From Oceanobacillus sp. Castelsardo (GTDB lineage: Bacteria; Bacillota; Bacilli; Bacillales; Amphibacillaceae): a DNA stretch of 64,000 nucleotides. Shown one piece after another: positions 1 through 8,866 of this stretch. The notes beneath the pieces are model-generated. The model saw only the letters and a program-made list of their open reading frames with translations, did no database searches and was not told the origin of the DNA. The stretch spans positions 1 through 64,000 of the forward strand of contig NZ_LYCS01000004.1 in NCBI RefSeq assembly GCF_001659985.1, given 5' to 3'. A program made the translations under genes and the position numbers. Position 1 is the first letter of the stretch. Each line of letters starts with the position of its first letter.

Positions 1-15
1 CTGAGCTACGCCGCC
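1..15 (-). tRNA. tRNA 5' end, cut by the window edge
   Basis: Read on the minus strand, this is the start of a tRNA: a 7-base acceptor arm GGCGGCG followed by the canonical TAGCTCAG of positions 8-15. The anticodon lies outside the window, so the identity is unknown; the acceptor sequence resembles elongator tRNA-Met of Bacillus, which is only a guess. It follows tRNA-Asn after four bases, so the two belong to one tRNA array. Confidence 0.75.
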
Positions 16-19
16 ACTT

Positions 20-94
20 TGGCTCCACAGGTAGGATTCGAACCTACGACCGATCGGTTAACAGCCGATTGCTCTACCACTGAGCTACTGTGGA
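20..94 (-). tRNA. tRNA-Asn (GTT)
   Basis: The minus strand folds as a full cloverleaf: acceptor TCCACAG paired with CTGTGGA, D arm with AGCTCAGTGGTAGAGC, anticodon arm ATCGG-CTGTTAA-CCGAT with anticodon GTT, T arm with GGTTCGAATCC, discriminator G and an encoded CCA end. It lies four bases upstream of another tRNA on the same strand, the usual arrangement of Bacillus tRNA arrays. Confidence 0.95.
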
Positions 95-263
95 ATAGTG
101 AAATGTTAATAATTAACAACGATATAAAATTTATCATGTTTTATATCATTTGTCAACTCGTTTTTTATAATCTCGACAAACAGAAAATAACGTATTTTAT
201 AATATCATCTTACAATTTATTTTGCAAACAAAAAGAGAAGGCTTTTATACCTCCTCTTTCAAC

Positions 264-1895
264 TTAATTATTATGACCTAAAACATACTCTGCAATGTTC
301 ACAGCATGGTCACCTATACGTTCTAGATTACTTATAATATCAACAAATACAATACCAGCGGAACCACTACAAAGTCCCTCGTTCATACGAATAATATGTC
401 GTTTACGATAATCTCTTTCCATTTTATCAATTTCTTCTTCTCGTTGTACAACTTCCAGAGCTTTCTCTCTATCTGACTCATTTAAAGCATCTACAGCTTG
501 CTTAACAGTCGTAGTAGTTAAATCAAACATAGTATTTAATTCACCCATTGCTTTATCTGAAATTTGTACTTTATTAGAAATCTTGTAGTCCACTAACTCG
601 ATTAGATTTTCAAAATGATCTCCTATTCGTTCAATATCACGTACGGAGTCCATTAATGCTGTATGTTTTTCACTTTCTAGTTCTGATAAAGATCTCCCGG
701 AAACGGTCACTAGATATTCCGTAATATTGCGATCTAGATTATTAATTGCACCCTCAATTTGCATGGCCATGTCAGAATGTTTTTGAGAACCTGTTGTTAA
801 ATATAAGTTGGATTCTTCTAGACCTTTACAAGCATATTCTCCCATTCTAACTATTTCCTTTTTCGCTTGATCTAACGCTAATGTAGAAGATCTCTCAATG
901 AAAATTGGATCCAAGTATTGTGGTTTATATTCAATAATCGTGTCTTTTCCAGGGATAATTTTTGTTACTAGCCATGCCAAGCCAGCTATAAACGGAAATT
1001 GTATGATAGTATTCATAATATTAAAGCTTCCGTGCGCAAATGCAATCGTCATTTCTGGATTCAAATTTAATTTTGTCTGTAAGAATGATACATAAGCTGC
1101 AAATGGAATTAATAAAATTAGAAAAATAATAGTACCGATTAGGTTAAAAAATACATGGGTAAATGCAGCTCGCCTTGCAGCAACAGATGCACCGATTGCT
1201 GCTAACATAGCAGTAATTGTTGTCCCTATATTATCACCAAATAAGACTGGAATTGCTGCATTTAATGTTATTGCACCCTCGGAAAAAAGACCTTGTAAAA
1301 TACCAACGGTTGCACTTGAGCTTTGTACGATCAAAGTAAAAACTGTCCCAATAACAACACCAAGAATTGGATTATCACTCATACTTACCGTTAATTCATG
1401 GAAAGCTTCTAGTGAGCGTAAAGGTTTCATACCACTGCTCATTAATTCTAATCCAAAGAACAATGCACCAAATCCAAAGACAGCTTGACCTAGAGCATTT
1501 ATAATTGGCTTCTTAAAAAAGAATATTAGAAACGCTCCTGCTGCTAGAATAGGTAAAGCATACTCACCAATATCAATACCGATAATAAATGCGGTAACAG
1601 TCGTTCCAATATTCGCTCCCATAATAACACCGATTGCTTGTCTTAAAGTCATAAAACCAGCATTAACAAGACCAACTGTTAATACGGTAGTGCCCGAACT
1701 ACTTTGAATAAGAACTGTTACTACGGCACCAGCAACTACTCCAAGCAATGGGTTACTAGTAAATCGATCAAGTATATCTCTTAATCGGTCACCTGCAGAC
1801 TTTTGTAAACCATCCCCCATAAATTTAATACCTAAAAGGAAGATTCCCAGTCCACCAAAAAATTCAAAGAGCAGTGTCTGAATATCTACATCCAA
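264..1895 (-). CDS. Na/Pi cotransporter family protein with C-terminal PhoU domain
   Basis: This 543-residue inner-membrane protein belongs to the Na/Pi-cotransporter II (NptA/YqeW) family, which moves phosphate with sodium. The diagnostic QSSS motif occurs twice, near residue 64 (QSSSGTTV) and near residue 191 (QSSSATVG), one in each inverted half of the transporter. From about residue 345 it continues into a soluble helical PhoU-like domain with two repeated regions. I place the start at a TTG because AAAGGATG lies a normal distance upstream. In B. subtilis the related yqeW is near rpsU, and it is not there in this window, so this gene may be its relocated counterpart (inference). Confidence 0.85.
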   Translation of the reverse strand: MDVDIQTLLFEFFGGLGIFLLGIKFMGDGLQKSAGDRLRDILDRFTSNPLLGVVAGAVVTVLIQSSSGTTVLTVGLVNAGFMTLRQAIGVIMGANIGTTVTAFIIGIDIGEYALPILAAGAFLIFFFKKPIINALGQAVFGFGALFFGLELMSSGMKPLRSLEAFHELTVSMSDNPILGVVIGTVFTLIVQSSSATVGILQGLFSEGAITLNAAIPVLFGDNIGTTITAMLAAIGASVAARRAAFTHVFFNLIGTIIFLILLIPFAAYVSFLQTKLNLNPEMTIAFAHGSFNIMNTIIQFPFIAGLAWLVTKIIPGKDTIIEYKPQYLDPIFIERSSTLALDQAKKEIVRMGEYACKGLEESNLYLTTGSQKHSDMAMQIEGAINNLDRNITEYLVTVSGRSLSELESEKHTALMDSVRDIERIGDHFENLIELVDYKISNKVQISDKAMGELNTMFDLTTTTVKQAVDALNESDREKALEVVQREEEIDKMERDYRKRHIIRMNEGLCSGSAGIVFVDIISNLERIGDHAVNIAEYVLGHNN

Positions 1896-2082
1896 TGAAA
1901 TTACATCCTTTCATCCAATTATCAAAATTAAAAAACCCTACTCTATATTAAGGTCAGGTTAATCCATTGTAAAGATATTTCGCCATAATTTTACATTAAA
2001 TTTACAATCCTCTACAAAGCTCAAATATATTTAGTTATTACCCTGTTTTTAATTTAAGTATTCTCAAAAATAAGCAATAAAA

Positions 2083-2155
2083 AAGACTGTTCTTTGTTAA
2101 GTTTCCCAAATACTTTTATTTTAACTATTTAGGACTATTAACTTTTACAGTCTTC
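2083..2155 (-). terminator. possible long-loop terminator after the short nfeD gene
   Basis: On the minus strand AAGACTGT and ACAGTCTT pair across about 55 bases, with a smaller inner GTTAA/TTAAC pairing, and the second arm runs into TTTTTT. The position, just past the stop at 2166, fits an intrinsic terminator, but the long loop makes it uncertain. Confidence 0.4.
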
Positions 2156-2165
2156 TATATTGACA

Positions 2166-2798
2166 CTATTTAATTTTTTCAACTAATATTTTTGTTCCAT
2201 CCACTTGTATCACTTGTATATGGGAATCTTTATCAATCCATTGCCCATTGGATACTGCGCTATAATCTTTTTTATTTACCTCAATTGTACCAACTGGTCG
2301 TAAATCTGTTTTAGTCATTCCAATTTGACCTAACAGCTTTTCATATTCTTTACTCATGGAATTATATCCTGCCTCACTTGTTAATTGATCCTTTAGAGCT
2401 ATTTTTGTCCACATTTCCCGCTTATTAAAGACTTTTAAAAATAGTAAAGACCCCACAGTACCTAGAATCACTCCAAGAACCGAGTACAATCCTGAAGTAA
2501 ATGAGGGTGCTGCTAATGCCACGGAAATTAACATAATAGCGACACCAATGGTTGCTAATGTCCCATCATTTAAAATTTTACCATCAATAATAATTAATAT
2601 TAGTCCTAAAAAGTACAAAATAAGCATAAGAATAAAGGAACTTGTTTGCACAACATAAGCACCAAAATAAACTGTAATAAAGCCTATTCCTAATAAACCA
2701 AAAACTCCTCGAGCATTTACTAATACCTCACCAATTAAAAACAATGAGCCTAATCCTGTTAAGACAAAACCTATCCATACGAAATCAAAAATTTCCAA
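2166..2798 (-). CDS. short NfeD-family membrane protein (NfeD1b type, no protease domain)
   Basis: The 210-residue protein has an N-terminal half of hydrophobic helices (about residues 8-115) and a soluble C-terminal half from about 130 that resembles the OB-fold domain ending NfeD proteins. Its C-terminus (GQIGMTKTDLRPVGTIEV and ending TKILVEKIK) parallels the end of the long NfeD at 27373-28716 (GQKGVAVTNLRPSGIADI and ARVVVREV), so the window carries two paralogues. The serine-protease half present in the long form is absent here. Short forms usually work with SPFH/flotillin proteins; none is adjacent, so the partner is unknown. A start at 2798 is supported by a purine-rich stretch upstream. 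Confidence 0.75.
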   Translation of the reverse strand: MEIFDFVWIGFVLTGLGSLFLIGEVLVNARGVFGLLGIGFITVYFGAYVVQTSSFILMLILYFLGLILIIIDGKILNDGTLATIGVAIMLISVALAAPSFTSGLYSVLGVILGTVGSLLFLKVFNKREMWTKIALKDQLTSEAGYNSMSKEYEKLLGQIGMTKTDLRPVGTIEVNKKDYSAVSNGQWIDKDSHIQVIQVDGTKILVEKIK

Positions 2799-2932
2799 CT
2801 ACATCCCCCCTATATTAATTATACGAAATGATTTGATTTTAGTTTCATTTTAGAAAAACTTCTTTACCGAAAAGTTACTGGCGAAGGAAAAAGTTTTCTT
2901 TAACTTTTATAGTATAATAAGGAGCAAGTCAT

Positions 2933-3256
2933 ATGTCCTTTTCCAAACGATTTATTCTATATATATCCATTATACTGTTAATTGCAAGCATTTATAAAGA
3001 TTTATCGTTAGCTAATAATAGTATAGAAAATTATCATTACACTAAACCTCTAACAACAGCCAACAGTCACTACTCCATAGTAAAGGTTAAAGTTGAATTC
3101 GGGGACACTGTAATATCGATTGTTGAAGACATAAACAAAGGTAATATGAAAATTTCTTTAGAACAAATAATGGATGACTTCCAGCATTTGAATCCAAATA
3201 CTAATTCTCAATCTATTCAACCAAAAAATTATTATTATTTTCCTCTATATAAGTAA
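2933..3256 (+). CDS. yqfZ: LysM-like small exported or membrane-anchored protein, YqfZ family
   Basis: This 107-residue protein has one hydrophobic segment at residues 8-25 (signal or anchor) and then a region resembling a LysM fold: V-K-V-E-F-G-D-T-V-I-S-I-V near residue 51 and a closing NYYYFPLYK. The B. subtilis protein YqfZ, from the same genome region, has this arrangement and unknown function. The SD AAGGAGC precedes the ATG. It is transcribed away from the short nfeD gene and ends at a terminator shared with the next gene. The assignment to YqfZ is from memory of the family, so the symbol is tentative. Confidence 0.65.
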   Translation: MSFSKRFILYISIILLIASIYKDLSLANNSIENYHYTKPLTTANSHYSIVKVKVEFGDTVISIVEDINKGNMKISLEQIMDDFQHLNPNTNSQSIQPKNYYYFPLYK

Positions 3257-3260
3257 AAAA

Positions 3261-3284
3261 TGGAGACTGAGTTATCAGTCTCCA
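3261..3284. terminator. bidirectional terminator between convergent genes
   Basis: A perfect 10-bp stem (TGGAGACTGA / TCAGTCTCCA) with a GTTA loop lies between the convergent genes ending at 3256 and 3294. It has A-rich sequence on the left and TTCTTT on the right, so it can end transcripts in both directions. Confidence 0.85.
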
Positions 3285-3293
3285 TTCTTTAAG

Positions 3294-3656
3294 CTAAACG
3301 AAAGGCAATATAAATACTGTTACTAAGATAGAAATTGCTCCAGCAGCGATTGCAATATTTCCTAACGTATCTGCACCACGGGCTCTGGAAACAAAACCTA
3401 AAATAATCCCTGCTGCACCTAAAACGATTGGCCATACGAAGAATGAAATAATCGATAGAGCTAGACCAATCCAGCCATACATACTATTGACATCACCATC
3501 AACGTCGTCTCTATCTCTTACAGCATAATCATCGGCTGTAAATTCTGCAGCAAATTCCTCATTCCTAGAACTATCTGGTTCAATTTCAACAAAATCCTGA
3601 TTTTTAATTTCTTCACCGTGTTTTGGAGCATTTTCTATATCTTTATAATCCGCCAT
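3294..3656 (-). CDS. yqfX: small DUF4190-like membrane protein, YqfX family
   Basis: The 120-residue protein has an acidic, charged N-terminal 60 residues followed by two membrane helices (about 63-90 and 97-119) separated by the short basic loop SRARGADTLG. That layout is typical of DUF4190/YqfX proteins of Bacillaceae; function is unknown. It starts at an ATG preceded by AAAGGAGG, which begins 15 bases upstream. The surrounding genes (yqfT, nfo) fit the B. subtilis yqf cluster. Confidence 0.65.
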   Translation of the reverse strand: MADYKDIENAPKHGEEIKNQDFVEIEPDSSRNEEFAAEFTADDYAVRDRDDVDGDVNSMYGWIGLALSIISFFVWPIVLGAAGIILGFVSRARGADTLGNIAIAAGAISILVTVFILPFV

Positions 3657-3833
3657 GGGTTTTGACCTCCTTTATTAGTCGAGGTGCATTTATAGTGTAT
3701 GGAATAACGACATGTTTATAATGTTATTTTTTGGAAACACGCTAAAAAAGGCGGTATTTTTTAATAATACAAGTTTATTTTCCCTTTATAAATGCATATA
3801 GTACAACAGATTCTATTTAAAGGAGGTTCGCTA

Positions 3834-4118
3834 ATGTCCATTATCATCAAAGAATTAGTGAGAAGGAAGCTTAAACAAACAAGTGATATCGAATTATTAG
3901 ATTACTCTCAACAATACGGTTTTTCCATATCTAAGGAACAAGCTAAGCAGATATCTAACTTTTTAAAACATTATAATGGTGATCCTTTTAGACACGATAA
4001 TCGGGAAACAATGTTTAGGGAATTAGCAAATATTACTGATTTACACACAGCAAAAGCGGCAAGAAAATTACTTAACGAACTTATTAAGTCCTATGGATTA
4101 GAATATTTATTTGAATAA
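3834..4118 (+). CDS. yqfT: DUF2624 family protein YqfT
   Basis: The gene encodes a small soluble, largely helical protein of 94 residues, matching the Bacillaceae DUF2624/YqfT family, whose function is unknown. The frame is open from an ATG at 3792, but the real start is the ATG at 3834 because a full Shine-Dalgarno AAAGGAGG sits 7 bases before it and the family begins with MSIIIKEL-type sequence. It converges on nfo, as in B. subtilis where yqfT is next to nfo (yqfS). Confidence 0.8.
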   Translation: MSIIIKELVRRKLKQTSDIELLDYSQQYGFSISKEQAKQISNFLKHYNGDPFRHDNRETMFRELANITDLHTAKAARKLLNELIKSYGLEYLFE

Positions 4119-4150
4119 AAATAGGGATAACCTTAGGTTACCCCTATTTT
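4117..4150. terminator. bidirectional terminator between yqfT and nfo
   Basis: AAAATAGGG-TAACC and GGTTA-CCCCTATTTT form a long stem with a TTAG-containing loop between the two convergent genes, with A-run and T-run on the two flanks. Confidence 0.8.
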
Positions 4151-4154
4151 TATC

Positions 4155-5048
4155 TTAACTATTTTGTATTTTTTCCTTTAGATTTTCTTCAAAATGACCA
4201 CTTTTAATCATTTCAATTTCAAATTGGTATGGCGCCTTTTTATTTTTCTTTTCCTCTCCAACGAAGGGGGTTTCTAATATTTTAGGCAATTCTTGTAACT
4301 GAGGATGATGGATAATGTAATGCAAAGCCTTAAATCCAATATGCCCAAAACCTATATTTTCATGGCGGTCTTTATGAGCCCCTCTTTCATTTTTACTATC
4401 ATTTACATGAACAACCTTAATTCTTTCAACACCAATAATTTTGTCAAATTCATTTAAAACCCCATCAAAATCATTCACTATATCGTATCCTGCATCATGT
4501 ATATGGCAAGTGTCCATGCAAACAGATAATTTTTCATTTAGCGTGACCCCGTCAATAATTTGGGCAATTTCATCGAAAGAACGTCCAATTTCAGTTCCTT
4601 TACCTGCCATGGTTTCTAATGCTATTTGCACATCATTATTTTTTTCAAGAACTTCATTTAAACCCTCAATGATTTTTTTAATTCCATTTTCAGCTCCAGC
4701 TCCAACATGTGCACCGGGGTGTAAAACAATTTGCTTTGCTCCAATAGCCTGTGTGCGTTCAATTTCACTTCTTAAGAAATTAACACCAAGTTCAAAAGTT
4801 TCTGGTTTTGTTGTATTTCCGATATTAATGATATAAGGGGCATGTACAACGATGTCAGTGAGACCATTTTTTTCCATATGTTCACGCCCAGCCTCAATAT
4901 TTAACTCTTCAATTGGTTTCCTTCTCGTATTTTGAGGTGCACCTGTATAAATCATAAACGTATTTGCACCATACGAAATAGCATCTTCACTTGAACCTAA
5001 TAACATTTTTTTACCACTCATTGATACATGCGATCCAATTTTTAACAA
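4155..5048 (-). CDS. nfo: deoxyribonuclease IV (AP endonuclease)
   Basis: This 297-residue protein is endonuclease IV, which cuts DNA 5' to abasic sites in base excision repair and protects spore DNA in B. subtilis. Metal-ligand motifs of the TIM-barrel family are all visible: HPGAHVGAG (about 107), [12 protein letters not shown] (about 143), [13 protein letters not shown] (about 176) and [19 protein letters not shown] (about 213-231). Length is standard. The reading frame begins at a TTG with GGGAG about 12 bases upstream. It follows cshB with a 40-base gap, as in B. subtilis. Confidence 0.95.
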   Translation of the reverse strand: MLKIGSHVSMSGKKMLLGSSEDAISYGANTFMIYTGAPQNTRRKPIEELNIEAGREHMEKNGLTDIVVHAPYIINIGNTTKPETFELGVNFLRSEIERTQAIGAKQIVLHPGAHVGAGAENGIKKIIEGLNEVLEKNNDVQIALETMAGKGTEIGRSFDEIAQIIDGVTLNEKLSVCMDTCHIHDAGYDIVNDFDGVLNEFDKIIGVERIKVVHVNDSKNERGAHKDRHENIGFGHIGFKALHYIIHHPQLQELPKILETPFVGEEKKNKKAPYQFEIEMIKSGHFEENLKEKIQNS

Positions 5049-5090
5049 TTTCGACGCACTCTCCCTCTTTATTCCATCTTTGTTCCATTT

Positions 5091-6404
5091 CTACTTTTTA
5101 TGTTTAGAATTTTTTTGCAATTGATTTTTTATGGAGATTTGTTGTTTTTTAAGTTTTTTCTTATATCCGGGTTTTACTTTTTTAGCTTTTGGCACCCTTT
5201 TCCAAGCTTCTTTTTCAAGATCAGTATTTGTATTTTTTCTTAATTGACGGTCATTCCAAGATTTTGCTTTCGTCCATTCGCCATTTTTAATATCCACATA
5301 TTGGAATGAAAGACCTTTTTCTTCAAGTTTTTGAATCAACTTTAAGTCGTCTTCAAGGTATAAACTTATTGCTGTACCTTCCATTCCTGCTCTTGCAGTT
5401 CTTCCAACCCGATGGATATAAAATTCTTCTTCTTTCGGTATATCTGCGTTAATGACGTGACTAACACCTTTAATATCGATTCCTCTTGCTGCAAGATCAG
5501 TTGCAACAATGTACTGGTACCGAAGAGTTTGGATATCTTTAAGTACTCGTTTTCTTTCTCTTGGTGTTAAACCACCATGAATAATCCCTACGTCCAAACC
5601 TTTTTCTTGCAATTCTGATGCAAGTTCATCAGCTTGCTTCTTACCATTTGTAAAAATAATGCTAATGTAAGGATTAATCGCTTTAGAGATTTGCAAAATA
5701 ATATCCGCTTTTTCCCGATGTTTAACCGCGACTAATAAATGCTCCATTGTTTCTGGGGAAAAATGATCATTTATTTTTACGTAAATTGGGTTTTCTAAAT
5801 ATTTCTTAAAAAAATGCTGTAATCGTTCAGGGATTGTAGCCGAAAATACTAATAATTGGATATCCCTTCTTGTCCGTACTAACAGTTGATCTACATCATT
5901 AATAAAACCTAAATCAAGCATTAAATCCGCTTCATCTATAACAAAAGATTTTGCAGAATATATAGAAAGTGCTTCTTCTTTTACTAAATCCAAAATCCTT
6001 CCAGGCGTTCCAACAATAATATGAGGAGGTTCCTTTAATTTTTCCTTCATTTTTTGCTTGTCAGTTCCACCTACTAATAACTTAGCTACCCATTCACTTT
6101 CTTTATTCGAAAATTGGATAATTTTTTTTACCTCATCATAAATTTGCATTGCCAATTCTCTAGTAGGGGTTGTTATAACAAATTGCACTTCCCTTTTTGT
6201 ACTATCCAAGTTATTAAATAGTGGAAGAAGAAAAGCATGGGTTTTTCCTGATCCAGTTCTTGATTGACCAATAACACTATTTTTATTTAAAATTTTGGGA
6301 ATGATTTTCTCTTGAATTTCAGTAGGTTTCTTAAATTTTAGTTGACGAATGACCTCAAGTATAGAAGGTTTCAATTCTAATTGTTCAAATTGTTTTTCTG
6401 TCAT
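5091..6404 (-). CDS. cshB: DEAD-box RNA helicase CshB
   Basis: This is a 437-residue ATP-dependent RNA helicase of the cold-shock CshB (YqfR) type, acting in RNA unwinding and ribosome or mRNA remodelling at low temperature. Motifs in order: Q motif with KPTEIQ, motif I SRTGSGKT near residue 50, motif Ia PTRELA, GTPGR, motif II DEAD near 157, motif III SAT, ATDLAARGID and HRVGRTARAG. The tail after about residue 375 is rich in lysine, a typical RNA-binding extension. Its place next to nfo matches B. subtilis; ispH and yqfQ, which lie upstream there, are absent here. Confidence 0.93.
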   Translation of the reverse strand: MTEKQFEQLELKPSILEVIRQLKFKKPTEIQEKIIPKILNKNSVIGQSRTGSGKTHAFLLPLFNNLDSTKREVQFVITTPTRELAMQIYDEVKKIIQFSNKESEWVAKLLVGGTDKQKMKEKLKEPPHIIVGTPGRILDLVKEEALSIYSAKSFVIDEADLMLDLGFINDVDQLLVRTRRDIQLLVFSATIPERLQHFFKKYLENPIYVKINDHFSPETMEHLLVAVKHREKADIILQISKAINPYISIIFTNGKKQADELASELQEKGLDVGIIHGGLTPRERKRVLKDIQTLRYQYIVATDLAARGIDIKGVSHVINADIPKEEEFYIHRVGRTARAGMEGTAISLYLEDDLKLIQKLEEKGLSFQYVDIKNGEWTKAKSWNDRQLRKNTNTDLEKEAWKRVPKAKKVKPGYKKKLKKQQISIKNQLQKNSKHKK

Positions 6405-6446
6405 ATAATTATTGCTCCTTTTTAGAAAACTTGGTATTCCTTCTTT

Positions 6447-7571
6447 CTAAACAATAAACTGAAATGGATCAGTGTTTGTTTCAGACATAAGGATTTCTAT
6501 GGAAGAATGATGTTTTAATTCATTCTTTAAATAATCTACTGTATATTTTTTCATGATTTTTTCAATATAATGACCAGCATCAATGACAGATAAACCCATT
6601 TGCCAAGCATCTTGTGCTGTATGGAAAGTCATATCTCCGGTAATATAAACATCGGCACCTTTTTGTTTTGCAGTTTGGATGTATTTTTCTCCACTTCCAC
6701 CTAATATTGCCACTTTCTCAACTCTTTTCTCTAGATCTCCAATAACCTTTAAACCTGAGATATTAAGGGATTGTTTAATTTGTTTACATAACTCTTCAAG
6801 GGTTAATTTTTGAGGTAACACACCAACGCGACCAATTCCAAAACGTTTTACACTGTTTTTTAGAGGATATATATCATATGCTGGCTCTTCATATGGATGA
6901 GCCTTTAATATGGACGAAATGACCTTATTAACTTTCTCTTCTGGCACAATAGTTTCCATACGAACTTCATCTACAAACTCCAATTGGTCAGCTGTACCAA
7001 TATAAGGATTTGTACCCTCTAACGGTTTAAATGTTCCTTGACCTTCTGTTTGGAAAGTACAATGACTATAGTTCCCAATATGTCCTGCGCCACTATCAGA
7101 TAGGGCATTTCTAATTTCCTTTATATGTGTCTTTGGAACATATACAACTATCTTTAATAAACGTTGTGCACTAGTCTCTAATAAGTTATCTGTAGAATGT
7201 ATTCCAATCGATTGACAAAGCATATCATTCACACCACCAACTGCAGCATCTAAGTTAGTGTGAGCCGCATAAACCGTAATTTGATGATTAATTAACTTTC
7301 TTATAATTCGTCCTTGAGGGGAGTCAAAGTTAATTTGCTTCATTGGTTTAAATAGTAAGGGATGGTGAGAAATGATTAAATTTACTTCTTTCCGGATTGC
7401 TTCATCAACAACCGATTCTAATACGTCTAATGTTACCATAATTTTATTCACGTTTTGATTATGTGAACCTACTTGTAATCCAACATTGTCCCAATCATAT
7501 GCCAGATATTTTGGCGCCCATTTCTCCATTAACTGAAAAACGTGAGAATTATTAATTGGATGCTTTTTCAT
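6447..7571 (-). CDS. yqfO: Nif3-like dinuclear metal centre protein YqfO
   Basis: The 374-residue protein has the NIF3/DUF34 fold: VTLDVLESVVDEA, then SHHPLLFKP with the metal-binding histidines, AAHTNLDAAVGG, and a C-terminal GDMTFHTAQDAWQMG-style metal site. Between the two halves is the extra PII-like (YqfO) insertion, about residues 125-230, common in Firmicutes. Exact activity is not settled. The frame is open to 7610, but I use the ATG at 7571 because GGAGGGG lies 10 bases before it and the family begins there. It overlaps the 3' end of trmK by 20 bases, implying translational coupling. Confidence 0.9.
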   Translation of the reverse strand: MKKHPINNSHVFQLMEKWAPKYLAYDWDNVGLQVGSHNQNVNKIMVTLDVLESVVDEAIRKEVNLIISHHPLLFKPMKQINFDSPQGRIIRKLINHQITVYAAHTNLDAAVGGVNDMLCQSIGIHSTDNLLETSAQRLLKIVVYVPKTHIKEIRNALSDSGAGHIGNYSHCTFQTEGQGTFKPLEGTNPYIGTADQLEFVDEVRMETIVPEEKVNKVISSILKAHPYEEPAYDIYPLKNSVKRFGIGRVGVLPQKLTLEELCKQIKQSLNISGLKVIGDLEKRVEKVAILGGSGEKYIQTAKQKGADVYITGDMTFHTAQDAWQMGLSVIDAGHYIEKIMKKYTVDYLKNELKHHSSIEILMSETNTDPFQFIV

Positions 7572-8274
7572 CTTTAAGTTCCCCCTCCATCCATACCAAT
7601 TCTTTTTCAAACTGTATTATTTTTTCTTTGTCACGTACATTAGCATTTTTCATTTGTGCTACAACTTGTTGCATTTTTTCATATTCATGTTGCCATTTCT
7701 TATAAAATTCAATTGTTTTATTTCTTAATAATACGGGACCAAATAACAATTCTTTTTCACTAAGATTGTTTATTTGTTGTGACTTTGTTTGTTCCGCAAC
7801 TATTATTTCATAAATATGACCATTTTCTTCTATAATGGATTCATTAATAATATTAAAATTATTATTTAAAAACCATCGTCGTACATTTCTTGCATCGATA
7901 TTAGGCTGAGCTATGATACGCTCAACATTAGTAAGTTTTTTCTTTCCTTCTTCTAGAATGGTCTTAATTAAAGATCCACCCATTCCAGCAATAACAACGT
8001 GATTAATATTATCATCATGTTTTATGATTTCCAAACCATTTCCTAATCGCACTTCAATAACATCGTTAAGTTCAGTATCACTTACTGTCTTCTTCGCACT
8101 ATTAAAAGGCCCCTCATTTATTTCACCAGCAATGGCACGAGCAGTGTTATCTTTTAAACATATATAACAAGGCAAATAAGCGTGATCTGAGCCGATATCT
8201 GCAAATTTTGCACCTTTACCTATAAAGTTCGCTACTTGAATTAATCGATTAGATAGATTTATTGTAATTGTCAT
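7552..8274 (-). CDS. trmK: tRNA (adenine(22)-N(1))-methyltransferase TrmK
   Basis: TrmK (YqfN) methylates A22 of tRNA at N1 using S-adenosylmethionine. The 240-residue protein shows the Rossmann SAM site ADIGSDHAYLPCYI near residue 25, AGEINEGPF near 50, and VVIAGMGG near 92 followed by IAQPN, which are TrmK signatures, with a C-terminal coiled helical region. It overlaps yqfO and follows cccA, the same order as B. subtilis. Confidence 0.93.
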   Translation of the reverse strand: MTITINLSNRLIQVANFIGKGAKFADIGSDHAYLPCYICLKDNTARAIAGEINEGPFNSAKKTVSDTELNDVIEVRLGNGLEIIKHDDNINHVVIAGMGGSLIKTILEEGKKKLTNVERIIAQPNIDARNVRRWFLNNNFNIINESIIEENGHIYEIIVAEQTKSQQINNLSEKELLFGPVLLRNKTIEFYKKWQHEYEKMQQVVAQMKNANVRDKEKIIQFEKELVWMEGELKDEKASN

Positions 8275-8344
8275 GGTTCTCTCCTTCCATTAGCAAGTTC
8301 CAGTGTTACTAACATAATCATTATTATACTTTCCAAACAACCAA

Positions 8345-8377
8345 AAAGAAAAGCTTTCTGATTATAACAGAAAGCTT
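8345..8377 (-). terminator. intrinsic terminator downstream of cccA
   Basis: On the minus strand a 10-bp stem (AAGCTTTCTG / CAGAAAGCTT, 7-base loop) is followed by TTTTCTTTTT, just past the cccA stop. It separates cccA from trmK. Confidence 0.85.
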
Positions 8378-8397
8378 AACCTTTTTATTATTCCTTA

Positions 8398-8775
8398 TTA
8401 TTGTTTTTCACTAAGCCAATTAGCTAATAATTCTAATTCCTCCGGTGCTAGTGATCCACCAAAAGGGGGCATTCCTGCATCTGTACCATTTCGGATAATT
8501 TCTGTAATTTCATCAACACTGTGTGAAGAACCAATTTTCGTCAAATCTGGACCCGCTCCACCGGATAAATCTGCTCCGTGACACGCAGTACAGTTAGCTG
8601 AATAGATTGCCTCAGGATCAGTTGATACTTCCCCTTCTTCAGCGGTTTGTTCTCCGCCTTCCTCTGCTTGTTGAATCGCATCCCGTTGATTCACCCCAAT
8701 AAATGAAATAATAATGATAGCTAGTACCCCTACTACGGCAATAATTGCGTATGGTATAACCGGGTTCTTTTTCAT
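8398..8775 (-). CDS. cccA: membrane-anchored cytochrome c-550
   Basis: This 125-residue monohaem cytochrome c is held outside the cell membrane by an uncleaved N-terminal helix (about residues 8-27). Then comes a glutamate-rich linker and a class I cytochrome domain with the haem-binding CTACH at 62-66 and the distal ligand methionine in AGMPPFGG near 102. It carries electrons in the respiratory chain. Length and architecture match B. subtilis CccA, which is also next to trmK and near sigA. Confidence 0.93.
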   Translation of the reverse strand: MKKNPVIPYAIIAVVGVLAIIIISFIGVNQRDAIQQAEEGGEQTAEEGEVSTDPEAIYSANCTACHGADLSGGAGPDLTKIGSSHSVDEITEIIRNGTDAGMPPFGGSLAPEELELLANWLSEKQ

Positions 8776-8866
8776 TACGTTTCCTCCTTATGTAATCCCC
8801 TTTTTCCTTTATGTTTTTATTAAGGCTATATATAGTTTACTCGAAAATCGTCTAAGTTTAAAGAAA

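Noticed and set aside
19-267. Plus-strand frame of 82 codons at the left edge
   Set aside because: It runs antisense through tRNA-Asn and AT-rich spacer, has no SD and no family resemblance.
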